Notes: generated by a model from the letters alone, not told the origin. DNA of 64,000 nt from Physcomitrium patens (GCF_000002425.4 NC_037275.1:1514636-1578635), one strand, 5' to 3'; positions 24,761 to 36,799 are shown, counted from the stretch's first letter. Numbers and translations are program-made.

Positions 24761-25904
24761 ATGTGATATTTGTTCAAGATCAAAAATTCTTCGTCATCGA
24801 CCTTACGGACTTCTTCAGCCATTACCTATACCAGAACAACCATGGTCTTCTGTTTCTATGGATTTCATCACAGATCTTCCAAGCTCAAGATCTTATGATT
24901 CTATATTTGTGATAGTAGATCGTTTCACCAAGATGGCACATTTTGTGCCATGTACAAAATCTATCACAGGTGAAGAAACAACTAAGTTTTTCATTGATAA
25001 TATCTATCGCTATCATGGATTATCTAAAGATATCATATCGGATAGGGGAACTCAATTTGTGTCAAGATTTTGGAGGACCCTTTTCAAGATTTTAAAAGTG
25101 GACATAAAGCTATCTTCGGCTTTCCATCCTCAAACTGATGGACAAACAGAGCGCGTAAACCAAGTCTTGGAGCAATATTTAAGGTGTACTATCAACTACC
25201 AACAAGATGATTGGACAACCCTTCTGCCATTGGCAGAGTTTGCTTATAATAATACGGTACATTCTTCCATGCAACAAACACCTTTCTTTGCCAATTATGG
25301 CTATCATCCACGACTTGATACTTTTGATTTTTCAAAAGTTGATAATCCTGCAGCAGAAGATATGGCAAATCGGTTGTCAGAGTTACATGCAATAATGAAG
25401 ACGCAATTGAAGGAAGCTCAAGAACGACAAAAGATAAACGCAGATCTATATCGTAAGGAGCAACCACAACTCAACGTGGGTGATAAGGTATGGCTACTTC
25501 GTTGCAATATCAAGACTACTCAACCTTGTGACAAGTTGGACTATCATAGGCTTGGCCCCTTTTCTGTTTCTGAACAGATCAACCCAGTTGCATATCGGTT
25601 ACATCTACCGGAGTCAATGAAGATCCATCCTGTATTCCACGTGTCTCTTCTTGAACCATATAAGACAGTGGATATACAAGGAAGAAGACAAATGCCATTG
25701 CCTCCTATAGAAGTAGATAATAATGAAGAATTTGAGGTGGAAGAGATATTAGACTCAAGGCGGCGCCAAAATAAGTTGAAATATCTTGTTCATTGGCACG
25801 GATATGATATTAGTGAACGCACATGGGAGCCATCCAGGAATCTAGCAAATGCATCAGCTAAAGTCAAAGTTTTTCATCAACGACATCCATCAAAACCAAG
25901 ATGA
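24590..25904 (+). CDS. A integrase with C-terminal chromodomain
   Basis: An H-H-C-C zinc module lies at about 24650-24780 (HDFPTAGHFGYNKT). The DDE core follows: MDFITDLP...DRFTKMAHFVPC, SDRGTQFVSRFW, and FHPQTDGQTERVNQ supplying the glutamate. A GPF-type module (LDYHRLGPFSVSEQI) and HPVFHVSLLEPY come next, and the frame ends with a chromodomain (EEILDSRRRQNKLKYLVHWHGY, ERTWEPSRNL) at about 25735-25895. The integrase joins cDNA to chromosomal DNA; chromodomains of this class are thought to steer insertion to modified histones. The core and chromodomain, from about 24858, are one open stretch. Confidence 0.92.
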
Positions 25905-25998
25905 AAATCTCTCTTATAAAAGAGACAAGATTGAGGCAAGATAACATTCAATTTCCTATCCTTGTTTGTAACTTCTTTGCATTTGTGATGCTAATTAG

Positions 25999-26421
25999 AT
26001 GGAGAGCCAACAACCAGTGGATTCAACTCAAGAACCTTCATTTGTTGACCTGCCGGACGAGACATTACGATTGTCACAACCTTCAAGACGACGCAATCGA
26101 GATGAAGATCTTCAAGAACGACATGTTCTTCCTCGAATAGATGGTGAGATACAACGCGTTTGGTATCATGATTTGGGAAGGGACTCCCGATGTTTGGTGA
26201 TTTTGCTAGAGGTAGGAACAACTCCTGATGGTGTTCCAAATATTCTATTCGAAGGAAGTTACGAAGGCCTCAACAATGATCAAATAACTGGGTGGTCTTC
26301 CTGACCTGGTATGGGACACTACCGATGGTTGAGAGGTCCTATCAATCATCTTCGAAGAGAACAGAGATCAGAGTATGTAGCGAATACAATTCGCCGCATC
26401 ATAGATTTCCTCAACATATGA
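25999..26421 (+). pseudogene. Extra frame downstream of integrase in family A
   Basis: Starts MESQQPVDSTQEPSFVDLP and stays open for about 100 codons, with similarity to the same region of A3 continuing to about 26421. It contains an R-rich segment (RLSQPSRRRNRDEDLQER) and a conserved block (EVGTTPDGVPNILFEGSYEG, then a WLRGP and YVANTIRRI-type region). A3 carries recognisable protein-level counterparts at 58576-58803 (minus): GLNNDKII, WLRGPTNHL, YVANTICRILDFLNI. I do not recognise the product. Its position between the chromodomain and the polypurine tract suggests an element accessory frame, either separately translated or a C-terminal extension. Confidence 0.55.
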
Positions 26422-26446
26422 TGACTGCTCCTCGTGGAACTCGTCT

Positions 26447-26461
26447 CTAGAAGGAGGGATA
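26447..26461 (+). other. A polypurine tract
   Basis: CTAGAAGGAGGGATAA immediately precedes the 3' LTR; the plus-strand primer site expected of the family. Confidence 0.8.
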
Positions 26462-26462
26462 A

Positions 26463-27014
26463 TGTCATGGCCATAATCATGTAAGCTAATAATTACATAT
26501 AGAAATAGGTAGAAGTAAGTAATAGTAGATAAAAGTAAGTTAATTCTATAATATTTAATATACAAGCTTCCTAGAAACTTCCTAGACGCTGCTTTGACTT
26601 CATAGGTGTCTTTAATTGACTTTTTGGATTAGAAACGTGGTCAACAAGTTGGCCATGTGCCACACATGTTGTTAGCTTGAAGATCAAGCTAACTATGTGG
26701 CCCACACGTAGAAAAACTTACCTTGTAAGTCAAGGCATGTGTCCTACAAAGTCAACACATATTGAAGGTCCTATAGAATGTCGCCACATAGCCCCTAGTT
26801 AGATAGTATATATAGAGACAAGAGTGAAGGCTTCTTCACTCTTGTCAACTCCTTTCTTGCTTCTAGTCCAGATTCAAGAGTCTTTAGTTTCTTGTCTTAT
26901 GGCAATAGCCATTCCAGTTTCCTTTTAATATACCTACTTGTTTATATTTTGACTTATTATATCGAGATAGCCTTTTTTTGTATATTTTCCCTCATCAAGT
27001 CTTTGTCCTTGACA
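26463..27014 (+). repeat. A 3' LTR
   Basis: TGTCATGG...TTGACA, 552 bp, about 98% identical to the 5' LTR by eye. Confidence 0.95.
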
Positions 27015-27016
27015 GT

Positions 27017-27700
27017 TGTTGAATTTTAATAGCTAAAAGTTCTATTCTTATTAATTTGTCTTCCTATAGTAACATATTCTAAGTAAGTACTTTATCTTCA
27101 ATTGGTATAATAGATTTTTGACTTGTTAGGAACTCAATAGGTATATATTTTATTGTTAAATTATGAGTTTTTTGATCAATCTACAAAGAAAATGGCAAAA
27201 GTCCATGCCATTTTCTAACCATCATATTATAAGCTTTAACTAATGATTTTACAATAGATAGATGATTACATTCACTTTTTGCATTTCTTTCAAGATTATA
27301 AGCAATAGTCAATGATAACTTAATTCACATCTTTCAAATAAATCCACAGCTTTTTGTGCATTTAATTCTCTACAATTTGCAGTGATTTTTCTTACAGATC
27401 TATAGCAGTAAATAATATCTTCAAGTAAAAATCTACAAATTTCTTTTATAGAATTTATTTTTAGAACTCTACCTTCTACTTGATTTCATAAAGCTTCACA
27501 AACCAAGATCAAATATCTCATTTGCTATAATCCAATTGACATAATAACAAAATCAATAATCTATTTAAAATAAATAGCCAAAAGATATATTGAATATAGA
27601 CTATCATAATGTTATACATTAAAATATATTTGATAAATTTTGCATAATTTTATAAATAAAAGTACATCCCAATATATATTTTTCTACCAATATCATTCTT
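27017..27700 (-). pseudogene. E integrase remnant right of element A
   Basis: The minus strand around 27200-27250 aligns to B near 48690-48740 (TTGTGAAAGCATTGGTTAAAGC against TTGTAAAATCATTAGTTAAAGC), the end of the integrase catalytic core. Not open; recognisable only by comparison with B. Confidence 0.6.
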
Positions 27701-28522
27701 TAAGTTTAGCAAAAGTAGCCAAATTCTCCTATGGCCTACCTTTAAACTATCATAAAATACTTTTAGTAGTTTTTATTGCTCTACTTTATTTTCTATCAGT
27801 TATTGCATTTCAATTTCTTTTTTTAGTCTCTTCTATAAAAACCCTTCTTGAAATAAAAATCTATATATTTTTTTTTCTTATTTATTAAAAATTTTCCATA
27901 GATTAATTGTTTTGTATAATCAAGGTACTCAAATAATAACTAATATTCAATAATTCTTTTTTATAAAGCTCTTCAAAAAACATCTTGTCTTCTTTGCTAA
28001 TATTTTATATTAAATAGAATTTTGATCCTACATCATTAATGTCTTCAACCATCTCATCTTCTCTTCTATATTTGATTCAAGACAACATATATTCTACCAA
28101 ATTATTTTTTCTAGGAAATATGCTCAAACCTTGGATTTAATAATTTTATGTAAGTAATCTATCTTAACTTTATAATATCTAGTATTAACTAATTAATAAC
28201 TATTTTAAGAAATTATAAGAAATGTATTTCAATTACTGCTACTATATCAATCAAATAAACTTTTTCTACTTTCATAGCCAAAATAACTTTTCATAGTTTT
28301 CTTTTAACTTGCAAATATACACATTGACAAGTACTTAAAACTTTAGCTTCCAATCAAATTATAAATTTTTTTCTACTTAAATCATCTTAACTTTCAATCC
28401 ACCTTATAGTAATTGGACTAATATTTATAATAAGTATTATTTATCTATTACATTCATAATCAATTTTTCTTAAAATTAGAGGTATCAATAATAAAACTTT
28501 TAATTTTTGCATTGCTTCAGTA

Positions 28523-28550
28523 TTTTATTTATTTATTTATTTATTTATTT
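28523..28550. repeat. (ATTT)n microsatellite
   Basis: About seven tandem TTTA units inside the decayed E pol region. Confidence 0.9.
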
Positions 28551-28799
28551 TCTATTTTAATCAATAATATATATAATAATTTATATAATAGATCTATTAT
28601 ATGAGGATAATAAGGAATCTATATATGATAAAATATACAAGCTTCTAAAAACCTATATACTTCTATTACAAAGTCACATGTAACTTTCATCCTTCATATT
28701 GCATCAATTTTGCTTGGATTTGATCTTTTGCCATAAAATCAATGCAAATGTCCAACAATGATAACTTCTTATATTTTAAATGTAGATTTTGCCTCCAAA

Positions 28800-29560
28800 A
28801 GTATAAGATAAATTTTTTCAAGTCAAGTTAAAATATTTTTATAATCTTGTATTTGATCAATAACATACTATGATACCCTGTTTTATCTAAAGTTTCATCT
28901 TTCTTTGCTTCTTTACATCCTTTGATAAGAACATCATTTAGAAAAGGTACAATTTTCTCAAGAATGAAGTCTCTTAATATCTTATTCATTCCATTCATCA
29001 TATGTACAATTGAATTAATAGAACCTTGTGAAAGAATATATATTTTAAATAGTTCAAGTGATATTTCCATTATTGTTAAATTTCTACTTCCATGTGTAAG
29101 TTGAAATTGATCATAGTGCAAATATAAATCATCCATTGAATAAATTGTCTTTTCTACAAATGCTTTTGCAAACTCATCTACTAAAGGTCCTATACCTGTA
29201 TTTCTAATAATTATTGTATTTATTGGTTGCATATCTTAAATAAAACGTAATGGTTTTTTTTGGCACTATAAACTAACAATTAGAATGTGAAGAAAAAGAA
29301 GGCTTCAAAATCTTCATTTGTATCATCTTCTTCAATAATTCTATCAATTTAGGTAAGTATGTCCTTGGCACAAGAATTGGCCTTAAGTTCAAAGGTACAT
29401 GTGATATTGTGAAGATAACCATAGGAGCAATAATATTAGGATCCACATACCCTATTTCATGATATCCAAAGGCAAAATATTTACCTTGTATTGTAAGCGT
29501 TTCTTTAAAATATTCAATTTTTGTTAGTAACAAAGAATCATCACATCCAACCTTTAATTC
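28800..29560 (-). pseudogene. E reverse transcriptase remnant
   Basis: The part at 29273-29533 carries FGYHEIGYVDPNII, VPLNLRPILVPRTYLPKL, IELLKKM and ILKPSF. The part at 28828-29232 carries MQPINTIIIRNTGIGPLVDEF, YDQFQL, INSIVHMMNGMNKI and FLNDVLIKGC. Both match the B polymerase closely in order (46470-47090). Fossil with several breaks. Confidence 0.8.
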
Positions 29561-30235
29561 TTCAAAAGTTTCATTTGTAAATTGATGTCTAATATTCTTA
29601 GGATCTATAATCTACTTGTTTAAAATCGACTTATTTCTATACTTCTATCAAATTCATCATCTATCTTAGTACCATAACTTATAGTTTTTTGTATTGCTAT
29701 TTAGTATAAAAAATAGTCCTACTAAATAGTCTTACTAAATAGTCTTAAATCAATGCTCTCATATCTTTCTTGCCAAAAATGATTTGAAGGAGATTCCTTA
29801 TATCTTTTAATGCCACTTTTTCCATCTTTCTAAAAAATAACTCTTTATTGTACCATATTATTAAATTCATTAAAATTCTTCCTAGTATAAGAAATATTGT
29901 CATACCAAATATATCTTTATACATATTCTTTTTTAGAAATAGCTTTTAATTGGTGGTAGAAGTTTTTTCTTTAACTCTTCTTTATTTGATTTGAAGATCT
30001 CCCATACTATGTATAATTTCAACTTCCATATTTTCTTTCTTTGATGTAGATGTTGAAGATTGAATAATAGGCATTGTTGGTCGTATTGTATATACTTGAG
30101 TTTTAGATGATTATACTACTCTAGAATATTAACCTTGTCTTTTTTCGTCTTACCTTTTACAAAAAAATCTACTATATCTTCAATATTTTTTTACTTCATT
30201 GTCAATCCTTTATGTTCTTCTTTGTCTTTAAGATG

Positions 30236-30239
<4 letters not shown>

Positions 30240-30266
<27 letters not shown>
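30240..30266. repeat. Poly-T tract, 27 bp
   Basis: Uninterrupted T run in the E gag region. Confidence 0.95.
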
Positions 30267-30579
30267 GTAATTCTTCTTCATTTGCTTCAAAAAATATCTC
30301 AACCTTTTTTTGGCTACAATGTCAACTTCTCTACCTTTGAAAATTGATAATATTGTCTTTCAAACTCCCTTAACAACTATGTTGCATGTAAATTCTTGTT
30401 AAGTCATTCAATCTATTTTAGAAATAATTTCTTAGTAACATAATCAATGTCTTCTAAGAAATATTTGTCTTTTAATGCATGTAAAAATATCTCCCATAAA
30501 CTCTCATAATGCTTTATAATTGATATAACATGTTTTTGTATTTCTAATATTGTAGCAAGTCCAAATAGCTTATTCATCT

Positions 30580-30960
30580 TCTTCTTAGATATCCAATTTT
30601 ATTTTATACAAGACTAATTTTATGTATATCTTGTACATAACATCTTAGATATTTTGAGATGTCTCTTCTATAAAGTTGATCAATATTGTTAACCACTACT
30701 TGCAATGCTTTGGTTGTTAAAGCTTCCTTGAAATCATTGCTTTCTTGTTGTTGCATAAATAATTTAAAAGATTGAAACATTCTTGCAATAGTTGGATTTA
30801 TATATATACTATATTTTTTAATAGAAACTCTATTAGCAACTCCATTCAAAGCTTCTTCTATAGCTCTTTTAAAACTCTTACTATTTTTATCTATTAAAGA
30901 AATAAAAATAAAAAATAAACAACTCTAATACTTCCCACCTTAAGTTTTCATGTTGAATTC
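30580..30960 (-). pseudogene. E gag N-terminal remnant
   Basis: An open stretch at 30604-30849 (QSFKLFMQQQESNDFKEALTT, VVNNIDQLYRRDISKYLRCYV) corresponds to B gag residues about 30-95 (SIQQQQSNDQKEALATKALQ, NISRYLRCYVREMEL). It is adjacent to the E LTR, as expected for the start of gag. Broken. Confidence 0.8.
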
Positions 30961-30968
30961 ACTACTTA

Positions 30969-32520
30969 TGTTATATTATGTAGGTTCTTCCTTGAAAATG
31001 CACCAGATACCTAACTATAGAAGGTAAGTAAAAATGTAATAAAAATCCTATTAGGTCTAATAGAATCTTAAATTAACTTTAACTGAACTTTAATAATCCT
31101 AATCAAATTTTGACCAATTCAAAATAAATTTAAAAGAAGTTATAAAAAAAACACAAAAGTCCTAAATTAATCTAAAAAAAAAAAACAAGAAATTTTAAAG
31201 AAACATAAAATAAATCTTTAAAGAAATAAAAATAATATTAAAGAAATATTAGAAATAAAATTTTTTAAGAAAATATAAAAAATATTAAAGAAATATTAAA
31301 AATAAAAATTTTAATTGAATCTTAAAAAAATCTTAGGTCAAATCTTAATTAAAATCCTAATTGAATCTTAATCAAACTTTAGATCAAAACCTAATGAAAT
31401 TCTAATAAAATCTTAGATGAATTCTAATAAAATCTAAGATGAATTCTAATAAACCTCTAGTCAAATTCTAAAATTAAATTCTAAAAAAGTCCTAATTCTA
31501 ACCAAATCCTATACCAAATCCTAAGCCTTAATTGAACTATAGACAAATCCTAAACCAAATCATGTAGTAAAATAGAACCTCAACAACTAATAATTAAATT
31601 ATTTATATTAACTCAAAATTGATATACTTCTTAGTATCTTAGTTAGGTATAAGCATAAGAAAGATGAAATCTATTATACTTACCAATTAAGAGAAATGCA
31701 AGGTAATCCAATTAGGTGTTGGATAGCCTCCTATTCTAACCTAAATGCTACATTTCTAGCACCAATACCTCATTTTTGAACCTTTGAATTGCTCTCAAAT
31801 TTCACTTAAATATTACAAATTGAATCTAGTATCTATATAAAAACTTTCTTTTCAATCAAGTTGAAAGATTACTAAAGATCTTAGAAATATTCATTGACTT
31901 TCAAATTTTAATTATTGAAACTTCAATCTACAAAAACCTTCACAAACTTTGATCTAATTGTTAAATGACTACAAAATTTGCACAAAAAATTATAAATAAT
32001 ACACTAATAAATTTTCTAAAATTTATTTGTACATACAACACAAAATTCAAGAATTCCTAAAATTTATAAATATATTTTTATTTTTCAAAATCTAAACCAA
32101 TCAAGAACATTATTAATTTTGAAAATTCCTCAAAAACTCAATATTGGTTCAATTGATATAAAATCAATGTTCAAAAATCTCTCCTTAAGTTTGTACTCAA
32201 ATCTATATCTTCAATCTATCAAAGAACCTTGAAATCATTGTTTGGACGTAATTTTATGCCTCAAGGTCTGATTTCAATCTAAGTTGACAACTGATCCTCT
32301 CTAAGTATCAATTTTTAATAATTTGAGGTAAGTATTGCTTTATCATATTATTAACCTGCTTTTTTACATGCCTATATTAATTTTTATTTCATTTACTTTA
32401 ATTTTACTTATTTATACTTCTATAAAGTAAATAGAAGTTATTTCTTTAAAAAGTAGAATTAAGACTAAATCTTTTACTACCTCTTTATCATTTATCTTTA
32501 TTTTTTTATTTTTTAAAGAT
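30969..32520 (+). repeat. E LTR (5' LTR of the minus-strand element)
   Basis: Starts TGTTATATTATGTAGGTTCTT and aligns to the D LTR (CCAGATACCT, then a decayed CCTAAAT array at about 31330-31570 and GGTCTGATTTCAATC near 32266). The right edge is not sharp; about 32520 is an estimate. Strand is given for the direction in which the LTR starts with TG. Confidence 0.7.
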
Positions 32521-34260
32521 TTTACAAATAAAGCTTGTATATTTTTTCTTAATTGTAGTCCATATGGTTTGGACATTAATTCTTGAGAAATTTGAAGGCA
32601 ATCTTCCTACCACTGACTAAAGATTCTATAATTATTATATTATGATTTTTTTTTATTTTTTTATTTCATTGATTTTAAATTTTGAATTTTGATAAGATGG
32701 AGGTTAATAATTTCTCCTTGATAAATTTGGTATTAATAAATCTAGTCGATAATAAGGTTGTTGTAATAAAATCTATGGCCTTGAAGAAGAACCTGGATTT
32801 TGTAGCATAGGTCCTTGTCTTGAAGTATTTCATGAATAAATTTGAAAAAGTTGATTAGGTTATATACATAAAATTAATTGACAAGGATTATAACTCCTAT
32901 TAGTGGATAGGCCTTAATAACTTCTTCCATTAAAAGATTATCCATATCCAACATAAAACATCCTTGATTCCATAGTTAAATCATCTTACATTTGTAATAA
33001 AATCTTGTATTATTTTTTTTGCAAATATAATTTTAGATTAGATAAATTTTGATCATCCTCTCTTATACTCTTTTATATTGAGTAAAATCTATTAAAAATG
33101 AGTAGAGAGGTTTAAAATGAGTTTAGATATAATGTAAAAATCTATAAATATAATATCATCTAAATCCTTCAATTTTTTCATAATAAGTTCTAATTGAGCT
33201 ATAAAATTATAAATGGATTGATAATATTTAATTCTAGCATTAAAAAATTATTTCTTATATTTGTAAATAATTATAATATTTTTAAATTCATACTCCTGTA
33301 ATAATCTGTTTCAAACTTAGTATGTAATTTTGTATTGCATTAGATGTGCAAGAAACCATCACTCAATAGAGGAAATTAATAAAGTATAAGTGTTATAATC
33401 TACCTTTCTCTATTGCACACTGTTTGATTCCTTTTGCCCTATGCTGTCAATATGAATAATGTATCCTTTTGCTTAAAAAAGGTTCTTAATTTTCCAGTGT
33501 CAAATGTAAAATTTTACTACCATTAAATTATTGAATTTTGATTAAGTCTTTATTAATGGATATTATAATCAAATTAAAAAGAATAAAAAAGAAACAAGGT
33601 TGTTATAATTAATGCTCATAAAAACAAAGCTTTGCTTCTACAATCAAAACAAAATCATGGATTCAGTTGCTTTGCTTATCTGCTGTAAGAAGTCTACTAG
33701 AAAACTATCTTAAAGTCTTTAATGATACATACAATATGAATGGTTAGTAATATGGACTAATGAAATAAATTTCAATGTATGATTAAATTATAAAAAATAA
33801 AAAATGAATAGGAAGTTAAAAAATATAATACATATAAAATAAGAAGTCCTAGAAAATTAAGAAAATATTTGAATGAACAAGAATTTTTCTTGAAAAAATA
33901 GTTATTATAAATTTTTGAAATACTAAAAATGAATAACCTAAAAAATAAATATTGGAGCAGCCATTCAATTGTTTAATTTTTCTAATCACTTAATCACTTA
34001 ATTAAATACTATTGAAGAAGTCAATATTTTTAAGACAATCAATTACTCAAAAATTAAACAAAACATACTCAAATATGTTGCATTCAAAAACAACTAAATC
34101 AATCATAAATTACTAAATTAGTTAAAATTTATCACTCTAAAAAAATTGTACATAACAACAAAATATGAACCTATAATCTTTTTAACTTTACAAAATATTA
34201 TACCAAGAATGTCGAAAAATAACTTGTCTTTATTACATATAAAATCTTATATATATCAAT
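32521..34260. other. AT-rich stretch, no gene supported
   Basis: No diagnostic motif found. The minus strand near 33108-33255 has a short helical charged open stretch (NARIKYYQSIYNFIAQLEL, MKKLKDLDDIIF) that could be a gag scrap of an unplaced retroelement, but nothing confirms it. The rest is low-complexity A/T sequence. Confidence 0.5.
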
Positions 34261-34261
34261 A

Positions 34262-35000
34262 AAAATAGTGAATTATATGGTCTTCGCCTGTAATTGGTGT
34301 TGAGGTTGCTTCACCTTCTTTTCCAATTTGCCAATTGAATCTTCTATTGGAGTAGACCTTTGTGACTGCCAAACGCTAGCTAATTGAATACCATACCTTT
34401 CAATGTTCCTATTATAGAAAATTGTAATCGCTTCGCCATGTAGGTGGTATATCGATTCAATGCTAACCGCATCTGAACTAACCGCATCTATTTCATAAGT
34501 TCAAGTATAAGTACCTCCTGTACCTTCTATCCTTGATTTCGCTCGAGAGATGACATTCTTCCTTTGAAGTAGCTTCCTAGCCTGAAGTCATTTGATGCAT
34601 CTCTTCCTACCTCAAGCTCTTCGGTTGGTAAATGTAAGACCTTGTGTAAGATATTCTCATCTATCTCAATCAAAACTCCTCTTACCACACTTGAATTATC
34701 CTCTGGATCATAATTTTCTACATATTCCGCCACTCATTCTACATCAATTGGTGGTAGTTTATCCGATCCTCGCAAAAAAAAAAATAACTGTACATTTTTA
34801 CAATCTTTTTGCCTTTTCAATGATCAACAGATATCTAACTTCATCAGTTCCATGTTCGTGATAACTACAAGAGACGGCGATCCAAAATCACAGTTAGATC
34901 TCACATTGCAATGACTTTCTGATCGTTTTGGTGCTTTCTTTGCTCTTTCTATCGACATTGTAAAAATCAAACTCTCAATACTTCCTTGTACTAACACTAT
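34262..35000 (-). pseudogene. C2 accessory frame downstream of integrase
   Basis: Begins MSIERAKKAPKRSESH near 34960 and includes 34527-34733 (YVENYDPEDNSSVVRGVLIE, ENILHKVLHLPTEELEVG, FRLGSYFKGRMSSLER). It ends in a coiled-coil-like segment (IGKLEKKVKQPQHQLQAK) near 34290. The central block recalls plant proteins with transposon-like 'plant mobile' domains, where a VLHLPTE-type motif is typical; this is recall, not a search. Leader and start match C1 8806-8950. Broken in a few places. Function unknown; perhaps a captured host or transposon domain. Confidence 0.5.
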
Positions 35001-35262
35001 TATTGATTACTATCGTAAAGCTTACAGTTCAAAGCACAATGTCTGAAATTTACAACAATGAAACTTTCTTTGAGTGCCCCGCTCCTAACTGCTTACTCGG
35101 GGTCCAAATCAAGATCATCTAATCTAGTGTACCTTAATCTCACATCTAATCAAGAATGTTTAATTTTTTGATTAGTCAATTTCAGTACCCAAAATTAACC
35201 ATCAATCGTTTGCTAGCTATCACAACTTTTCTAATCTTGTCAGATAATCATTATTACGGAGA

Positions 35263-35275
35263 CTCCCTCCCACCA
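35263..35275 (-). other. Purine-rich tract downstream of C2 integrase
   Basis: TGGTGGGAGGGAG on the minus strand. Purine-rich like a plus-strand primer, but about 300 bp before the accessory frame rather than next to an LTR. It could be an internal polypurine tract. Confidence 0.35.
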
Positions 35276-35302
35276 CTAAGTAAACTTGTCCCAAGTTTAC
35301 GT

Positions 35303-36304
35303 TTAATACAGACATAATCGGTTTCCATTAATGCATATTGTGAAGTGGGTTCTCAGAAAACCTTCCAATTGAACTGAACCATTAGAGAAACCTTCCACCA
35401 TCTGATATGGTCTATGCCATCGTACTTGAAATTTATCGAGAAAGTTGTTAAAGCGGCTATCATAAAGTAGCACCAGATCATTGGGCATAAAATATTTTGG
35501 CCGTAACTTACTGTCATAATAACTCTTTCTGTAGCACTTTGTAGATTCCATAATCAAGAGAGCCATAGCCTAAGCTTCATCCAATTTCTCCAATTGGACT
35601 AACCTATATTGAAGAGATTCTCTGTCTCCCATATGTTCATCCAATGTAATTCGTAAACTTTGGACCTCCAATTCAATTGGTAGAATTACCTCCTGACCGT
35701 ATACCAATTGAAATGGGATAGAATTGGTAGTTACTTTATACGCAGTATGGTACGCCCATAAAACTATAAATAATTTAGTGTCCCAATCAGTTCCCACTCC
35801 TAAAATAGTCTTTATTAAGATCTTACATAGGATACCATTGGTCTTTTCTGTCTGCCCATTGGCTCGTGGATGATAAGGTGTAGTTTTGTGGTGCTTGATC
35901 TCATACTTCGCTATTAATGCTTCAATTGTTGCATCAATAAAATGTGTGCCACAATAATTAACAAATTCTTTTGGATAGCCAAAATGAGTGATAATATTCT
36001 AATATAAAAATTTTGCTATGATATTGGCTTTATTAGTTTTCGTTGCCATGGCCTCCGCCCATTTGGTCACATAATCGGTGGCTACTAGAATATAATGTTT
36101 ATATCTATTTCGAGAGGCAGATGCAATGGGTCTTACAAAGTCAATACCCCATTTTTTAAATGGTGCTTATGCCAAAATTGGTACCAATAGCATTGCAAAA
36201 GTTCTAGTAGGGCGACCAATTTGTTGACAAGGATCACAACAACAAACATATTAGTGTGCATCCAAAAATATTGTTGGCTACCAATATTCAACCATTAAAG
36301 CCTT
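35303..36304 (-). pseudogene. C2 integrase region
   Basis: The minus strand gives the end of the catalytic core and the C-terminal domain: TDWDTKLFIVLWAYHTAYKV, SIPFQLVYGQEVILPIELEV (35570-35797), then KCYRKSYYDSKLRPKYFMPNDLVLLYDSRF and RWHRPYQMVEGFSNGSVQLE (35303-35566), a GPF/Y-like module without a chromodomain. Further right, to 36304, comes the zinc-module and DDE region in less open form. It would catalyse cDNA insertion. Fossil with several breaks; D sits at its N-terminal side. Confidence 0.8.
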
Positions 36305-36309
36305 ACGTT

Positions 36310-36790
36310 GTCGTAATGTGTGAAGTCTTGCTTGAGAATGCTCCATTTATCATTTCTTCACAATCACATGGTAGTGGCAAAGCCACTGGTTTGACCTTCT
36401 TTGCTACTGATTTATACTTAGTTTCAACATATACCTCTTGGCGACTTAAATTTTCTTTAAATCCTTGAATTTCATCATAAAATTCTTTAGAAGATACATT
36501 AATAACTCTATTCTCTACTTGTAACCCACATTGTAATAGATAATTTAATTTCCCCATAGTATCTACAAAACCTACTTCTTCATATGTTCCTGAAATAAAT
36601 TCATTTTCAACCAATTTCCCATTTTTTTTCAAATTTTTCTCTATATTTTTAATATAACATCTGTCCCTCTTTTTCATTTTTTCAATAGTCTTAAAAGTCA
36701 ATATACAATCTTGTGTCATCCCAATAAGTCCGATAAATAACAATTCTTTTTCTAAATTAAGCAAGAGCATTTCTTTCTCTAATCCATTAC
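36310..36790 (-). pseudogene. D protease-RT spacer region
   Basis: Open stretch with RCYIKNIEKNLKK, SGTYEEVGFVDTMGKL and VYVETKYKSVAKKVKPVALP. It corresponds to B at 45969-46310 (RLYDIEGQLRKIG, SVYEENGLEDSLEL, TVETRYKTADKKVKPVAGP). This is the spacer between protease and reverse transcriptase. No known function is evident. Confidence 0.7.
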
Positions 36791-36799
36791 AACCCCGCC

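Larger units (their letters stand above)
20643..27014 (+). mobile_element. A: Ty3/Gypsy chromovirus, nearly full length, nested in E
   Basis: Two LTRs of 552 bp (20643-21194, 26463-27014) differ at about a dozen positions by eye (about 2%), mostly transitions, so this is the youngest-looking insertion here. Order: LTR, primer site, gag with zinc knuckle, protease, reverse transcriptase, RNase H, integrase, chromodomain, an extra downstream frame, polypurine tract, LTR. Flanking TTGT (20639-20642 and 27016-27019) suggests a 4-5 bp target duplication. It is broken by only about four or five interruptions, and all domains are recognisable. No envelope-like gene. Confidence 0.95.
17447..32520 (-). 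mobile_element. E: old D/B-family Ty3/Gypsy copy, split by solo LTR F and element A
   Basis: Minus strand. Going leftwards: LTR 30969 to about 32520, gag start about 30580-30960, reverse transcriptase about 28800-29560, integrase about 27017-27700, then the nested element A (20643-27014), a short integrase piece 20549-20642, nested solo LTR F (18878-20548), integrase C-terminal part 18673-18877, and an LTR remnant to its left. Each piece aligns in order to element B, which is the evidence that they were one element. Dozens of breaks; old. Confidence 0.75.

Noticed and set aside
25192-25467. Minus-strand open stretch inside the element A integrase
   Set aside because: Shadow of the plus-strand integrase frame, which has all the diagnostic motifs.
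20643-27014. Envelope-bearing retrovirus
   Set aside because: The extra frame has no signal peptide or transmembrane segment; a chromodomain Gypsy retrotransposon explains the rest.
27640-27888. Hydrophobic 82-codon plus-strand frame resembling a membrane peptide
   Set aside because: Composition artefact of T-rich DNA antisense to decayed E pol. Not supported by any homologue here.
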